Assembly: GCA_003255025.1 (NCBI GenBank)
Contig: QANY01013337.1
Location: 932,237 to 996,236 of the forward strand
DNA: 64,000 nt
Direction: 5' to 3'
Source of the DNA: Datisca glomerata
Taxonomy: Eukaryota; Streptophyta; Magnoliopsida; Cucurbitales; Datiscaceae
In this document: positions 1 through 12,430 of the stretch, in pieces
How the letters are laid out: every line of letters starts with the position of its first letter
How positions within the stretch are numbered: the stretch's first letter is position 1
Notes under the pieces: generated by a model
The model's database searches: none
What the model saw: the letters and a program-made list of their open reading frames with translations, nothing else
What the model was told of the DNA's origin: nothing
Made by a program: the position numbers and the translations under genes

Positions 1-129
1 GTCCAACAGTTCAAGTGGGTCCCGGACTCGGTTCACCCGGTTGATCTCAGTGAGGTCCTCAAGCTTTCCTGTGAGATGAAAAATCCTCTACGTGCTGGTG
101 CATTGAATAGGCATGGGGTTTCTTCCTAA
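1..129 (+). CDS. Possible C-terminal tail of an unidentified gene (partial at left edge)
   Basis: Frame 1 is open from the first base and ends at TAA 127-129, giving 42 residues; the last ones read ALNRHGVSS. The stretch is clearly richer in G+C than the AT-rich DNA after it, which suits the end of a terminal coding exon followed by a 3' UTR. I do not recognise the protein and see no domain. An open frame this short can occur by chance, and a splice donor inside it is also possible. Weak call. Confidence 0.3.
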   Translation, partial: VQQFKWVPDSVHPVDLSEVLKLSCEMKNPLRAGALNRHGVSS

Positions 130-1175
130 TTCCTATGGTGATTTTAGGGTTAAATTTAGGTCAATGATTTGTGGGTTTGATGCTAGTGATAATTAGTTCT
201 GTTACACATTTTTATTGTCTTTTTTGGAACTTTCTATAATCTGATTGATTGATAGGAAAGTTTATTAGTCGTCGGCCGTGGTAGTAGAATTTAATGTCGT
301 TTTGTGGTATTAGGGGCTCCAGTTTTGGGAAGAATTCTGTCAATGGAGACTTTCAATATTTTGTGGAAACTACGTGGATAATTTTAATATAATCCTAATT
401 TGTATTATATCAAAATATTTTTTAATGCTCAGTTTATTTTCTATTTGGAACAAAAAGTGGGTGTAGCACGGTGATTATAGCTTCAATTTGTTCACTCAAA
501 ACAAATATTTTTGTACGTTTTGTACTTATTTGTTTACATATATTATGCTCACTGTAGTGGGTCGTTGTTGTTGCAGCTGTCTTTTTTTGGTTTGTTATCG
601 TCAATGAATACGCAAATCTAGTGGAACGGACCCGATGATAAGCACAACTAACAAATTATGCATTGGTATGACAAAAAGATGTGTTTTTCGAATCGTTTAA
701 GTGATTTGATTCATGATTTGAAATTGGATTTTAAGAAAACGTTAAAATAATAAAACAGTTTAAATGTTCGAAAACTCCTTTGCTAGTATATTCAAGTTGT
801 GTTTTAGCGTAAGTTTTTTTTTGAAACTTGTTTTATATTGGTTTTCAAAATCAGAGATCTAAACCTGTATTTCTTCAATTTGTTCTTTAGTGATTTTTTA
901 CATAAAAACGAAAGAACATAATGATGCCAAACAGGCATATGACTTAAATTCAAATATTAGCATAGGATATTTAACATCTTATGTATAGGAAACATAGAAT
1001 TTTTCATGTTGTGATCCGAACATGGAGAGATCTGTTCCGCTGATCCAAGCTTGTCTATGTCACGAATCGATTTGCCAGAGCTTAGTTATGAGTTAAAGTC
1101 AATTATGTTACATATATAATTCGTTACTTTGTAAAAACAAAAAAAAATGTGGGCCTCACTTTTCAGAAATCTTAA
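130..1175. other. AT-rich non-coding stretch
   Basis: No open frame of note and no recognisable RNA gene. If 1-129 is a real terminal exon, the first few hundred bases could be its 3' UTR and flank. Otherwise I see nothing specific here. Confidence 0.5.
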
Positions 1176-1924
1176 CATATAGACCATTTTTATGGTACTA
1201 GGTTAGAAAATAGTTTAAAAAATATAATAGTAAATAAATGACCATTTTCTGCTTAGTATGATTTGAAAAATTATTAGTTGTCTAAAATGTCCTTATCTTA
1301 GCAATTATCAATTTATTTTATTTAAGGGTAGAATTTGTTGATATGCCTCGATTTTAAAGGATTTCAGAAAAAATTTTGTTTGTGATTTTAATTCAATTTT
1401 TTCTCAAATTCTCTCCCAATTTTTATGCCTAGTTTTTTTTTTACATATTCTTTAATATCTTTTTTCAATCTCTGTACTTGGCTCTAAATTACCTATTAAA
1501 AAGTAATAGTTAAGATACGTTTTTAAAAAAATAGTATGTGATATTTTTTTTCATAAAATTAATTTAGTCACGTAAGTTTATAGATCACAGTTAAAATATG
1601 ACTTTTAAAAATAATATTTGATATTTTTGTAGATATTTCATTTATTTAATCATCTATTTAAAAATTATTTTTCAAATATTTCGTAAATTTAGGAGTAGTT
1701 ATAGAAATTATTGATGATTGCATATTTTAAAATTAATTTCAAATATTTGATTTGTTATTATTCATCTCTAAATTAAAAAAACTGGATAGAAACATGAGAT
1801 AAGAACATTGTAGACAAATCATAAAAGTTTACAACTAAATTAACTAAGAAATGGTCATTTACTTACTTTAATTTCTTTTAGACCAATTTTTAACTTACTA
1901 CTATGAAAGTGACTTATCTATGCC
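1176..1924. mobile_element. Candidate non-autonomous DNA transposon with long terminal inverted repeats
   Basis: The segment around 1176-1250 is similar, in reverse complement, to 1846-1924. Both contain a conserved inner part (AAATGACCATTT on the left, AAATGGTCATTT on the right) and a run of alignable bases out to the ends, about 75 bp per arm with substitutions and small indels. The roughly 600 bp between them is very AT-rich with no coding potential. This matches a deletion derivative or MITE. I could not identify a clean target site duplication, so the superfamily is open (long arms would suit a Mutator-like element). Confidence 0.45.
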
Positions 1925-3845
1925 ATTTTCCCATAAAATTTCTAATTCACTAGTGTTAATGAATTTCGGTGAAGGGGTGTTAGACGTTTTTGTTGGAATC
2001 GTCTTCCACTTCCTACAAAAGGAGAAGGTAAACAAAAGATTGGGTGGTTTACCTGTGACCATTTCGAAGTTTAAGTTAGTCTTAAGATGAAGTTAGAAGA
2101 CAATGGTTTGAAGACAACAATATGAAGTACGCTGTGCATACCTTATCAATGTCATAGCTCACCGTATTTTACAATGTTGGTTCAGTGATAGGGGCCAAGC
2201 TGTTGTTAATGTGAACCAAACTCATTCCTCCAATGGGATGCCGACTCGTGGCTCAAGTTTAGCCCATTGGTGCATTAGGGGTACAAAGTGGCGTAGACTA
2301 TCATAGAATGTCAGTCCAGTATGTCCTCGTACCAGGTCATAGAGTTTTCGTGGCTCCTATTGGACCGCATGTATTTAAATCCTTGATGATACCATGGCAT
2401 TGCTAGACTAATAACTCCTCAAAGAAAGTGTCTTATAAGTTCACCCTTGCTCTCATCTATGATTGATCGAGGCGTATTTATTACTGACAATGACCCACTG
2501 TGAGGTAGGAGTTTCTCAAACCTAAGGCTCTCTCCCATTTGTTAGAGGTCCCTCTTTGGGACTTAAATGTTTTTTGCTATGCCTCGTGAGACTACCTACA
2601 ACTTTCACGTTATGAGCATGCATTGGGGAGTGAGGCCTCACGCCTCGACTCAAGCCTCGTGGACTTATGCTTAGGCGTACGCGTATTCATTCCACGCATC
2701 TCGTCGTGTGGTAGTGGGGTATAATCGTTGTCCCCTATTTGAAACAACATCTTGTCTTCACAGCTCGTGGGAATATGTCATCATTGTCTTTCCAACTTCT
2801 TATCGTTTAGCCAGGTGAACTCAAGTACAAACAACTCTGACTCAGGTAGTCACCGATATCTTTCATAAATGTTGACCGACATGAATGCCTTCCTCAAGAG
2901 AATAAATTATGGGTTTTCCCTTAACAAGGGTGTAGACATGATGGAGGTTGGAGGTTGGAGCTTGGAGTGTCGCAGACCATGCCGTTGAGTTGTCAACCAA
3001 GGTTCTTACTCTCGTGATTTCATTCTTATACATAAAGTTATCGTTCTAATTTTTTTTCACTTGACCATCGTCTGCTCTTTTATCCTTCAGCGAGTGTGCA
3101 CTAAAGGGAGGTTGACATGCACATGGAGAAGATGAAGGGTCAATAGGTCAATGAGCTGCACGGGGTCATAGATAGATTTTCGTACTCATAAGCTTTCAAG
3201 GAAATTTTGTTTTTGAGGAGTTACTAAGTAAATCAATCGATAGTCTTGCTCCTAATGAAAATATCAATGTAAGTGGATGAGCCTCGGTGGCTTGTGCTCC
3301 TGAGAGTGCTGAGGCACTTTTTGGATTTCTATTTATGTTTCCACGTTAATTTAAGCTATTCTTAAGTTATTTTTGAAATGTTATAACTTTTGTTAAGATA
3401 TGTAGTTTATCTTTTAAAACTCTTAACTACTTTATCTAAGCTTTTCATGTATCTGATACTTTCTTAGCTTTTTTTTTTATCTTACATCTATTATGTTATG
3501 TTTATTGTATATGACTTGTTCTTGTTGCTTCACTTCGTAATGTTGTTTCTTCGATTCGGTCATGGCCTTCCTGCCAACAATCCGACATCATACTTGGCAT
3601 GAGATGAGACTTTTCCTTTTTCTCCTTTTTATGGTGGCGAGAGGACAAAGATCAACCATTCTCCAATGCTCAAGTCACTTTAAGAAGGCGCACTGTCGTG
3701 GGGTTCAGCCTTTACATGACGGCCTTGGGTTTGGCTTAACAAGATCTTGTACTTTGTGTTTGCTTTAGTTCAAAGGGTAAAAATCACGTTTAGGATATAC
3801 CTCTAGAGTTTGACTATATTGTGCAAGGTTGTAGGCAATATTATA
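1925..3845. other. Unidentified stretch with higher G+C, no intact gene
   Basis: Between about 2000 and 3330 the base composition rises and short open segments alternate with stops in every frame; the longest open frame in the wider region is 68 codons (3562-3768, plus strand). This looks like old, formerly coding transposon sequence, but I recognise no domain. Its right end is the 5-bp target duplication of the retrotransposon at 3851. Confidence 0.3.
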
Positions 3846-3850
3846 TTAAC

Positions 3851-4550
3851 TGTTGATGCTGAAAATCTCAACAGTACATATGCTTCCCTCTTGGCCTAGA
3901 AATCTACAAAACACAAACAACGAATCCAGAGAACGAGGAGAATGAGAGGCGGGGGAATGGTTTCGTCGCATAAGGGCCTCTGATGCCTAAGTTAGTGTCT
4001 TGGTAAAAATTTGATAGAGTTTTCCTAATAGGAGAATAACTTACCTTTCCTTGATTGGAGAAGGGTCTTTATACCTGAGGTCTCTTGGTAAGAATCATGT
4101 AGGAGAAGTTTAAGTGTTGCGACGCCTAACCCTGATTGGATGGGTAGGAGGCACCATTTAATGTTGTTATCTCCTAAGCTAACATGAATGTATGATTATT
4201 AAATGTTGATGTCTTTGAAGTGACTGGAGGGGGCTGATCTGACACTTCATCATGGAGATTGGACTTGTTCGACGTTCGGGCTGAATAGGAGGCGCCACCT
4301 GGGACTTTACTTTTGGTGAGCAATGATGATGATGATAGATAGATTCAGCCAAGCTTCTTTCACGGGCCTCATTCTTACAGCTTTTCGCCTGCTCTGGTCG
4401 GTGTAACCTGAGCTTCTTGGAAACTGACCAGGTTAGGTTAGCTCCCTCCTTTAGACTGGTCGAGCCCTAAAGCCTTTTCCTACCGTGAACCTCTTAAGAT
4501 AGCCTGGCACGTGACGCCATGTTACTGGTAGTTAGAGAATACCCATAACA
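3851..4550 (-). repeat. 3' LTR of the minus-strand retrotransposon
   Basis: About 700-bp long terminal repeat; on the minus strand it starts TGTTATGGG and ends CATCAACA. A TATA-like ggtataaag lies on the minus strand at about 4066-4075 and has a counterpart in the other LTR (about 7745-7754). It abuts the target duplication ttaac at 3846-3850. Confidence 0.85.
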
Positions 4551-5204
4551 GTTGCCCCTAGCCAAGGATTTGGGGTCCTGTCCACCTAGGTCTTAAGACT
4601 CATTTATTCAGATTCTTTGTCCGAGCTGGCAACATTTGGTGAGGTGCTAAGGGCTGTGTTTGTCTCGAGCAATCCAAACTTATGTTTGAATCTCATTCAG
4701 GCGAGAGGCCCATGGTTAGTCGAATTATCTGTCTGGCAATCCTTTGACATGACTTGTCTTCGTATGTGCATACATTCACGTTTATTAAGATTCTTTATCA
4801 TTCATTCTTTGGGAGTAATGACAATGATGGCGCGTGGGCGCGTGAAAAGGAGGGTGTGAATCACGAGGCCTGATTTATTGATGCGTCACCTCACTTCTGC
4901 GAATGTGTGAGTGACGTTTGGTTTCCCAAAACTGTCTCATTGGTTCACGAAATGATAGCTCCTTAGGATCGACTTTTAATTTATTATGGATGAGACCTTA
5001 ATCTTTTCTTCGTTCTTGCTTCTTCGTCGCCTTGGGTTGTGAATGTTCTAAGTGCTAATGTTTGCTGACCTCAGTTGCGGAGTTATCCTGATCTCAAGCT
5101 TGAATGAGCCTTAAGTAATGAACTTGATCTGTATTAATTCCTATCTAATGGGTTGCCCTTTTGCAAGAAGTCTGTTTAGGTGGGCCTTCAAACTTGAGGA
5201 GTTT

Positions 5205-5975
5205 TTGCTTTTTGTCTTGTGAGCTAGTGTGCAAGCCAGACTTCTCTTTTTTCGTTGACGTCTAGCTAGGCGTTTCTGCGCTAGCTATAGCCTTTTTTCC
5301 CATCTGGCGAGCTAGAGAGCAAGCCAGACATAACTTTTTTCCTTTTATATCTAGCAAGATATTTTTCTCTAGCTAGAACCCATTTTCTCATCCAGTGAGC
5401 TATAGTGCAATCCAGACTTCTCTTTTTTCATAGGTGTCTACCAGGGTGTTCCTTCACTTGCTAGAACCTTTTTCCCGTCTGTTGAGTTAGAGCGCAAGCC
5501 AAACTTCTCTTTTCCCTTAGGTGTCTAGCTAGGCGTTCCTGCTCTGGCTAGAACCTTTTTCTCGTCCGGTGAGCTAAAGTGTAAGCCAAACTTTTCATTT
5601 TCCTTAGGTGTCTAGCCAGGCATTCCTGCTCTGGCTAGAACCTTTTTCCCATCTGGTGAGCTAGAGTGCAAGCCAGACTTCTCTTTTTCTTAGGTGTCTA
5701 CCCAGGCGTTCCGCGCTGGCTAGAACCTTTTCACGTCTGGCGAGTTAGAGTGGAAGCCGACCTTCTCTTTTTCCTTAGGTGTCTAGCTAGGCGTTCCTGC
5801 TCTGGCTAGAACATTTTTACTGTCTGGCAAGCTATACTGCAAGCCATATATAACCTTTTTCTCGTCTGACGTGCCAGAATGCAAGTCAAACATAATTTTT
5901 TTTGTGTCAGGTGAGCTAGAATGCAAGACAAACATCACTGTTTTCCTATATGACGAGATAGAATGCACGTAAGAC
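5205..5975. repeat. Tandem array of about 85-bp units, with shorter units at the right end
   Basis: At least seven imperfect units of about 85 bp lie head to tail. On the plus strand each carries gtctagctaggcgttcc, then ctggctagaacc, then gtgagctagagtgcaagcc, and ends near ttctctttttcc. The last three units (from about 5830) are shortened to about 58 bp. The array lies wholly inside the LTR retrotransposon. Read on the minus strand its right part is open (5783-6013) and would encode a degenerate repeated peptide. Confidence 0.8.
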
Positions 5976-7171
5976 ATCACTTTTTCCTTCATCGTACTCC
6001 GTGGAAGAATCAATTTTTTCTTGGAAAATTTAGCTCAGATTACATGACCTATCAAGGTCTACCACACCTCGATGCTTGCTGTGAAATGGGAGATTACTTC
6101 CAGAATATTATCTATGTTTTCTTAGAGGAACCCCATGAGCTCCTCATTGTGCTCGCCAGTAAGCATCGACTCATTCTGAATTACCTTTTCTAGTTACTCT
6201 GGTGAGTGAACAATTGATCCCACCGGTTCTATAAGTTCTTCCCTAGTCTACTCTTCGGGTTATTCGATCCTGGCCTTTTTCCGGTTACCTCTACTCATGT
6301 AGGTCTATCTACCCCCTGTTGATGCTTAGGAAGAACATGTTCACGTGTTCTGCTTTGAGAAGCAAGGAGGCAAAGCTTGTATAATAAGCCTTGTGATTAT
6401 TCTCGTCTTCCGACGGGAGCATTAGATTATACTTGACCAGTGAGCCAATGTGTCAAATTTGACCCGGTCTACCTCTTCCTGCTTTACTCAAGGTGGAACT
6501 CTAGAGTTGGAGACTACGTTATCTTATATTCATGACACGTGGCACATATATGTTACACGTCAGAAAGTACCCCTTACGGAGAACTTCTTGTGAAATAAGA
6601 TCAGTGCTTGATCTAATTCTGTTAATTCGCCAAGAATACGTAGTTTGAAAAGAAAATATGATGCAAGGCTCTGTATTTCAACTAAGAATGATACCAAACT
6701 TGTTTATATGTTTATTGTGATTTTTTATCTGCAAGAAAGCTCTGCAAAACTATTGGTGGCCAAAGGAACACCAAGAGGTTGAACGAAGGCCAAAGAACTA
6801 CCTTGTTAAGAGCGGTCCGTCAATGTTTTCCTTCATCTTCTGCAGCTGCTCACATATTATCTCCAAAAAAAATCTTCAAAAGTCTTTGCCTTCATTTTTT
6901 CATCGGCAATCATGTTCTCCTCATTCCTCTCGTGGTATTGACGGTGGCCAGAGGTACACTAGAAGGTTGAATAATGTGGTGTCCTCTTTTGAACCCTCCT
7001 TATCACACAATTGCTTCTTTTGCATTCTTTAGTTGATTTCAATCAAAGCCTCCACCGCTAAGTGGAAGCTTGACCACCCGAAGTTCGATTTCACTTTGAT
7101 CCCGATTTCCTCAAGAGGTCACAGTTTCTCCACATCAGTGGGCCATCTCACCATTTCCTGGATGGTCTTCC

Positions 7172-7438
7172 TCATTGGCTCTCCTCACGAGATGAACCTA
7201 CCGGTGAGCCTTTCTGCTGGGGGGGGGGTCCTTGTGTGTAAGAGGCCGCCACGACTTGAGTGAGGGCTACAATGTCCTTCATTCTCCTGGCCACTTTAGA
7301 GAATGAGGCCACCATATCTTTCTTTTTTCGTTGTATGATTGCCATAGCGGTAAGGAGTTCTTCTTTCAGTGAAGAGGATGGGGGATCCCCCCTCTCTTCA
7401 TGGACCTTGTCAGATTGGGATGAGGATGACGAACTCAT
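7172..7438 (-). pseudogene. Possible gag-start remnant of the minus-strand retrotransposon
   Basis: An 88-codon open frame begins with ATG and a serine-rich start (MSSSSSSQSDK) about 80 bp after the primer-binding region of the element at 3851-8232, where gag of a gypsy-type element would begin. The middle is charged and helix-prone (KRMKDIVAL-like). No zinc knuckle or other gag motif follows, and the downstream frame is closed by stops. The position is the main argument; the sequence alone would not identify it. Confidence 0.35.
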
Positions 7439-7499
7439 TTTTTCTTTATGGAGGAGAAAGAATTCTTAAACATTTTGGAGAGAGGTATGGTTTTGATGT

Positions 7500-7521
7500 C
7501 GTTCCCACAGACGACGCCAAC
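7500..7521 (-). promoter_or_regulatory. Primer-binding region of the minus-strand LTR retrotransposon
   Basis: Minus-strand ttggcgtcgtctgtgggaac lies immediately inside the 5' LTR. Plant Ty3/gypsy elements commonly carry ttggcgccgtctgtggga there. This fixes the orientation of the element. One base of the core (gcc to gtc) has changed. Confidence 0.7.
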
Positions 7522-8232
7522 TATTGATGTTGAAAATCTCAACAATACATATGCTCCCCTTTTGGCCTAAAAATCCTCTTGGCCTGAAAATGTGCAAAAC
7601 ACAAACAAGGAACCCAAAGAACGGGGATAACTGGGGGAGTTCCTCGCCTAAGGGCCTTCGATGCCTAAGTCAGTGTTCTGGTATAAATTTAGCTGAGTTT
7701 TCTTAAAGGGAGAATAGCTTACATTTCCTTGATGGGGAGAGGGGTTTTTATACCTAAGGTCCCTTGAGAAGAATCGTGTAGGAGAAGTTTAAGTGATTCG
7801 ACGCCTGACCCTGATTGGATGGGTGGGACGCGACATTTAATGTCGTTGTCTCCATGGCTGACATGAATGGATGATTATTAAATGTTGATACATCTTTGAA
7901 GTGACTAAATGAAGGTTGATCTGACGCTTCATCATGACGATTGGACTTGTTGGGTGTTCGGGCTGAATAGAAGGACGTAACGTGGGACTTTACTTTCGGC
8001 GTGCAACGATGATGATGACGCAGAGAGTCAGTCGAGCTTCTTTCGCGGGCCTCATCCTTACAGCTTTTCGCCTGCTTTGGTTGGTGTAACCCGAGCTTCC
8101 TGAAAATTGACCAGGCTAGGTCAACTTCCTCCTTCAGAGTGGTCGAACCCTAAAGCATTTTCCTGCTGTGAACCTCTTAACATAGTGTGACACTTGGCAT
8201 CATGTTACTGGTAGTTAGAGAATCCCATAACA
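7522..8232 (-). repeat. 5' LTR of the minus-strand retrotransposon
   Basis: Partner of the repeat at 3851-4550, alignable throughout with scattered changes. It begins TG on the minus strand at 8232 and abuts the second target duplication ttaac (8233-8237). The inner end reads catcaata instead of catcaaca, a mutated CA terminus. Confidence 0.85.
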
Positions 8233-8272
8233 TTAACGTTTCAAAATTTTCATTGCACGTCATTAATCATTT

Positions 8273-8442
8273 CATTGGCTATGAATAATACAGTTTCAAA
8301 TGCTCGACATTCGAAGGGCGCGAGAGTGTATTGCCGTCAGGGTCTTGTAGGTTGTAGCATTGGCTATGAATAATACAGTTTCAAATGCTCCACATTCAAA
8401 GGGTGCGAGAGTGTATTGCCGTCAGGGTCTTGTAGGTTGTAG
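8273..8442. repeat. 85-bp tandem duplication
   Basis: The 85-bp unit 8273-8357, beginning cattggctatgaataatac, is repeated at once at 8358-8442 with only a handful of substitutions. It lies 40 bp beyond the target duplication of the LTR retrotransposon. It has no coding content. Confidence 0.9.
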
Positions 8443-10620
8443 ATTCCTGGCCTTACTAGTGGAGTGCAAGTTAGTCTTTGAACCGTATAAGTAATTCCAC
8501 ACTCCAAAGAAACAGGAAAAATAAAAAATAAAAATCTTAGTGAAGGAAATTCAAATGCTCAAAATTTGGAAGTCGTTTTTCTATGGCTAGACTTCTCGGA
8601 TTCTTCTTTGCTAGATTTTTTTTGTCAATATCTTTGCTGGATTTGTGGATTGTCTTTTTATTGAATAGTAGTTTCCGTACTATTTTTTTAAATTATGCTA
8701 TTTAATTAAAAATATATTTATTGTAGGAAAATGACAATGTTAATTAGAAAAGCCGTTAAATAAAATTGTGTTACTTGAGCGTTAATTATTAATCATTATT
8801 GTAGTTAAGTACTGTTATTCCATAGTAATTATTTCAGCTTGTAATGATTAATTAATAATTATTTATGGTGTGAAGTGTAAGAAATATTGGTCCCTTTGTC
8901 ATAGTTCATCATAGATTACAATCGGTCTTTTGTTAACAACATGATTAACAAATAATTGTGCTGACTAAACCATTGTGTTTTTTTGTTCATCTTAACTTGC
9001 CGCTTACTATATTTTTTTTCAATTCAGACGTGGCTACTTTCGTAGATGTCAAAAGGAAAAGGTAAATTATAAAATAATTTTGTGTAAAATATATTGACCC
9101 ATATAGTTTTGTACTCTGTCAAAAATTTTCATTAAGTTAGTTTTATTAAAAATGAAAAAAGATACAAACATACAAATGACATATCTCATGTCTAAAAGGA
9201 AAAAGATAAGGAAGGATCAACACCGCATTGTTCCTTCTCACATTTAGAGTTGGTGTTTTTTTTTTATTTAAATGACATGATATTTTTATTGATAGGTGAA
9301 AATTCATTAAAATATATCAATTATTTATAAATTAATTTATTAAATTATTTTAATGAATCATAAAATATCTAACAGTATCAAATCATTCCGTTATTTTTTA
9401 GATTATTTTATCATTTAAAATATGATTAATTACTTAATTACTTAAAAAAATGTATTTGATTTAAGAGAAAATTATGAAAGTATGAGTGAGAAATCAACCT
9501 AAAATTTAAGGTGGGTAGAATAGTTATTTTTATAGGAAACTGGATATGAATAGTCAGGTTAGTTGAAGGTCATAACAATTAGTGGAAGTTATGCAGGCAT
9601 GACGTATTGCTCATAATTAAATTAATGTTAAGTCTGATTTGTTTTGAACTGTTATTATTATTATGATTATGTCAATATCTCAAACGACAAATAGTGCCTT
9701 TTGCTATCCCTAGTCCTCACTATTAAATTGGGTCAGCTTATGTGCCGACATAAAAATATGGATCAACGTATATATTAATGTATGTTATTATCAACCTACT
9801 TACATAGTTAAAGATTTTTGTCTCTCTTAATTTCGTGTAAATGATATTTTGACATGATTTTGTTAGTTCTCTTTTTAAACTCTACTTATGAATATGGCAT
9901 AAGGATGACATTTAATCCAACTTGAAAAGATAGTCACGGAGTAGAGAATTTAAAATTCAAAAGTTTGAAACTAAAGCCAAATTAGCTATATTTAAAAAAA
10001 ATCTATATTACAAATTGAAGAGAAAGGAAGGACAAACATCACAAATTTGAGAAATCAAGAATTATTCTCTAGCTTCTTGGTGCAAAAATTGCATCCACGA
10101 TGGTTAGATCTTGATAACGGTAGATAAATGACTACTCAACATATGCTCCTTGACAAGCCCCAACCACCCAAGTTTTTGGTCGATCATAGTTCTAAGCCTC
10201 ATAAGAAAAAGAAAAATTTATAAAAGTAGACAATTTTAGGGGTGAGGTTTTAAAAAATATCAAATTTTCAAAAATTTTAGGGAAATAGTAAGTTATCATA
10301 AATGTCTATCGACTAAAATTATCCTAATAAGGTGTTTGAAAGAGTTTCAGGTAATCAATGGTATACAGTTGATTTACTAATGTTCAAATTACTTAAATTT
10401 AAGAATAATTAATGTTGCATATAATTTTCAAATTTTGAAAATTAAAATTATTTAGAAACCACTAAGAACAAAACAAAATTTTAGAAATTAACTGAAAACC
10501 CACTCAAAAATCAAAAGTAAATCATTGATTATTAGTTTGTTTAAAAAATAGTTTTCAATAAAAATGCAAAAGTAAACCGCGGAATATCTTATCAAATCTT
10601 CTCAAAACATAACATCTATC
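8443..10620. other. AT-rich intergenic stretch
   Basis: No convincing coding frame, RNA gene or complete element. Local A/T runs only. Confidence 0.5.
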
Positions 10621-10912
10621 AATGACAACCACCTAAATGTAGTCAAAACCCTAATTTAATTCTGAGTAAATCAATGATATATCATAAATTGACCAATGAT
10701 CAAAACCTTAACCAATTAATGGTAACCACCTAACATATTCTAAACCCCAACTTAATTTCGGGTAAATTAATGATATATAATTGATTGACCAATGATAAAA
10801 AACTTAACCAATAAATGGCAATCACCTAAACATACTCAAAATCCTAACTTAATTTCGGGTAAATCAATAATATATCATTGATTGACTAATGATCAAAACT
10901 CTAACTTAGCAA
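10621..10912. repeat. Three tandem units of about 97 bp
   Basis: Units start at 10621, 10718 and 10814, each with aatgRYaaYcacctaa, then a cctaatttaatt-like part, then gggtaaatYaatgatatat and attgaccaatgatcaaaac. A truncated fourth start (aatgacaaataaagacc) follows at about 10921. Non-coding minisatellite. Confidence 0.85.
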
Positions 10913-12430
10913 TCAAAACCCAATGACAAATAAAGACCAAAACTTTGATTCCTGAATCTCTAGTGGCGAATCTTCAGAATGTAAAATGGATATTCAGAGC
11001 TTCAGAGAATGACAAATAGAGTAATTCCTTAAAACTCTCATAAAGCAAAAAATGGTGCAAATGACCATACTTCCAGTTAATAGAGATTTAGAATTAACAA
11101 TAGATATTTGATTAGCTAATAAAGGAAAGGATTAACTAATAGATTTGAATAGTTAAGATATTCTACTAATTGCACTAGCTATAATTTAGGAAAGAATTAA
11201 AATTCTTAATTAAATGATGATAGAATTAATAAAAAAAATAGAATCTGATTTGAAAATCTGTAAAAAAAAGGACAATATCTTCTTTTTAAATTTCAATCAA
11301 TAAATGTTGATGACGTGGCATAAAAAGTTATCTATTTATCTAAAGTTGAAAAAATCCTGCTATTTTTAAAGTGAGGTTTAAAACCTGTCTATTTAGTACA
11401 ATTAGTTTAAGAAAAACTCAAGTCCGATAGCCCGCTTGGACCGACCTCGGCTCATTGGGTTGGAGGTTAGCCTCGAGCGCATAGTCAGGCTTCTAGAGCT
11501 TGTCTTGATGGCGTAAGGGTCGATATCAAGCCATATGAGTTTTGAGCGAGTCATGATTTTTTCTTAAACAAGCTAGACATAAGGCCTAATAATTGATAGA
11601 AAATGGGAACCAGCTTATCTCATAGAGTCGACCCCTTATAGTATTAAGCATATGTGTAGAATCATATCTCAAAGATAGTAAGTATTTTCTTTCTAGGAAG
11701 GAAGTCTTTTTCAAAGATTATTTATATTAAGAATCAATGTTATCTCATATTTTGAGGAACATGAGAAGTTCATATCCGATCTAGGTTGTTGGACTAGATC
11801 TTAATAGCCCAACTAGACTTATGAAAAAGAAGAAAAATGATCACATTAAAAATCGGTCTCCATGTTTAGTGGATGAGGATTATTGAGATGTAAGCCAATT
11901 GCTCAATTTGCTGAACACGACTCTGATATGCTGAAGAATCATCATATGATGTTGGATTTCCAAAACTAAGTGATGAATGTTCACAAACTTTTTTATATGA
12001 AACCGAGATAGTTAGCTTTAGAAAATGGTAGACGAAGTGTAAATGCTTATACTTATTCTTTTGAAGGTGGGAGAAAAGATAAAATTGATTTAGATATTAA
12101 GCAATATAAGTTTGAAACTAATGCAATTAACCTAACCCTAATCAACTGAGTTAAGATAAAAGAGTATTTTAAAATAATTAATAATTTAAAACAAAAAGGT
12201 ATGTAAGCCTGGCCCCTCAAACCTAACCTATGAGATGTGTATCCTCTGCTGTTGGGATCTAGTGGGTTGTTTGGTTATAGTTATACAAGAGAGAGAATTC
12301 TAAAAATGACTAATTGATACATTTATTTTGAGTAAAGTGCTTAGCAATCTAAATTATTCAAAAATCCAGATTATTTAGAAATTTTATTGTACCTTTAACG
12401 AGGTAATTCAATTACTCTAAAATATAAGCT
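10913..12430. other. Intergenic stretch with an unidentified GC-richer patch
   Basis: Mostly AT-rich. A patch at about 11415-11640 has higher G+C and could be an old LTR fragment, but I could not match it to any repeat in the window. No coding frame. Confidence 0.4.

Larger units (their letters stand above)
3851..8232 (-). mobile_element. Complete non-autonomous LTR retrotransposon, minus strand, Ty3/gypsy-like ends
   Basis: Two direct repeats of about 700 bp (3851-4550 and 7522-8232) bound a 2.97-kb interior. On the minus strand the 3' LTR begins TG and ends CA; the 5' LTR also begins TG but its final CA is mutated. The element is flanked by an exact 5-bp target duplication, ttaac at 3846-3850 and 8233-8237. 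Directly after the minus-strand 5' LTR comes ttggcgtcgtctgtgggaac, close to the primer-binding region typical of plant Ty3/gypsy elements, and just before the 3' LTR a purine-rich ggctaggggcaac suits a polypurine tract. The interior has no recognisable protease, integrase or reverse transcriptase, only a possible gag start (7172-7438) and a tandem array (about 5205-5975). It would therefore have depended on a partner element. The LTRs differ by scattered substitutions and small indels, so the insertion is not recent. Confidence 0.85.

Noticed and set aside
3562..3768. 68-codon plus-strand open frame left of the LTR element
   Set aside because: Low-complexity hydrophobic start, no domain, and surrounding sequence is degraded; length is within chance.
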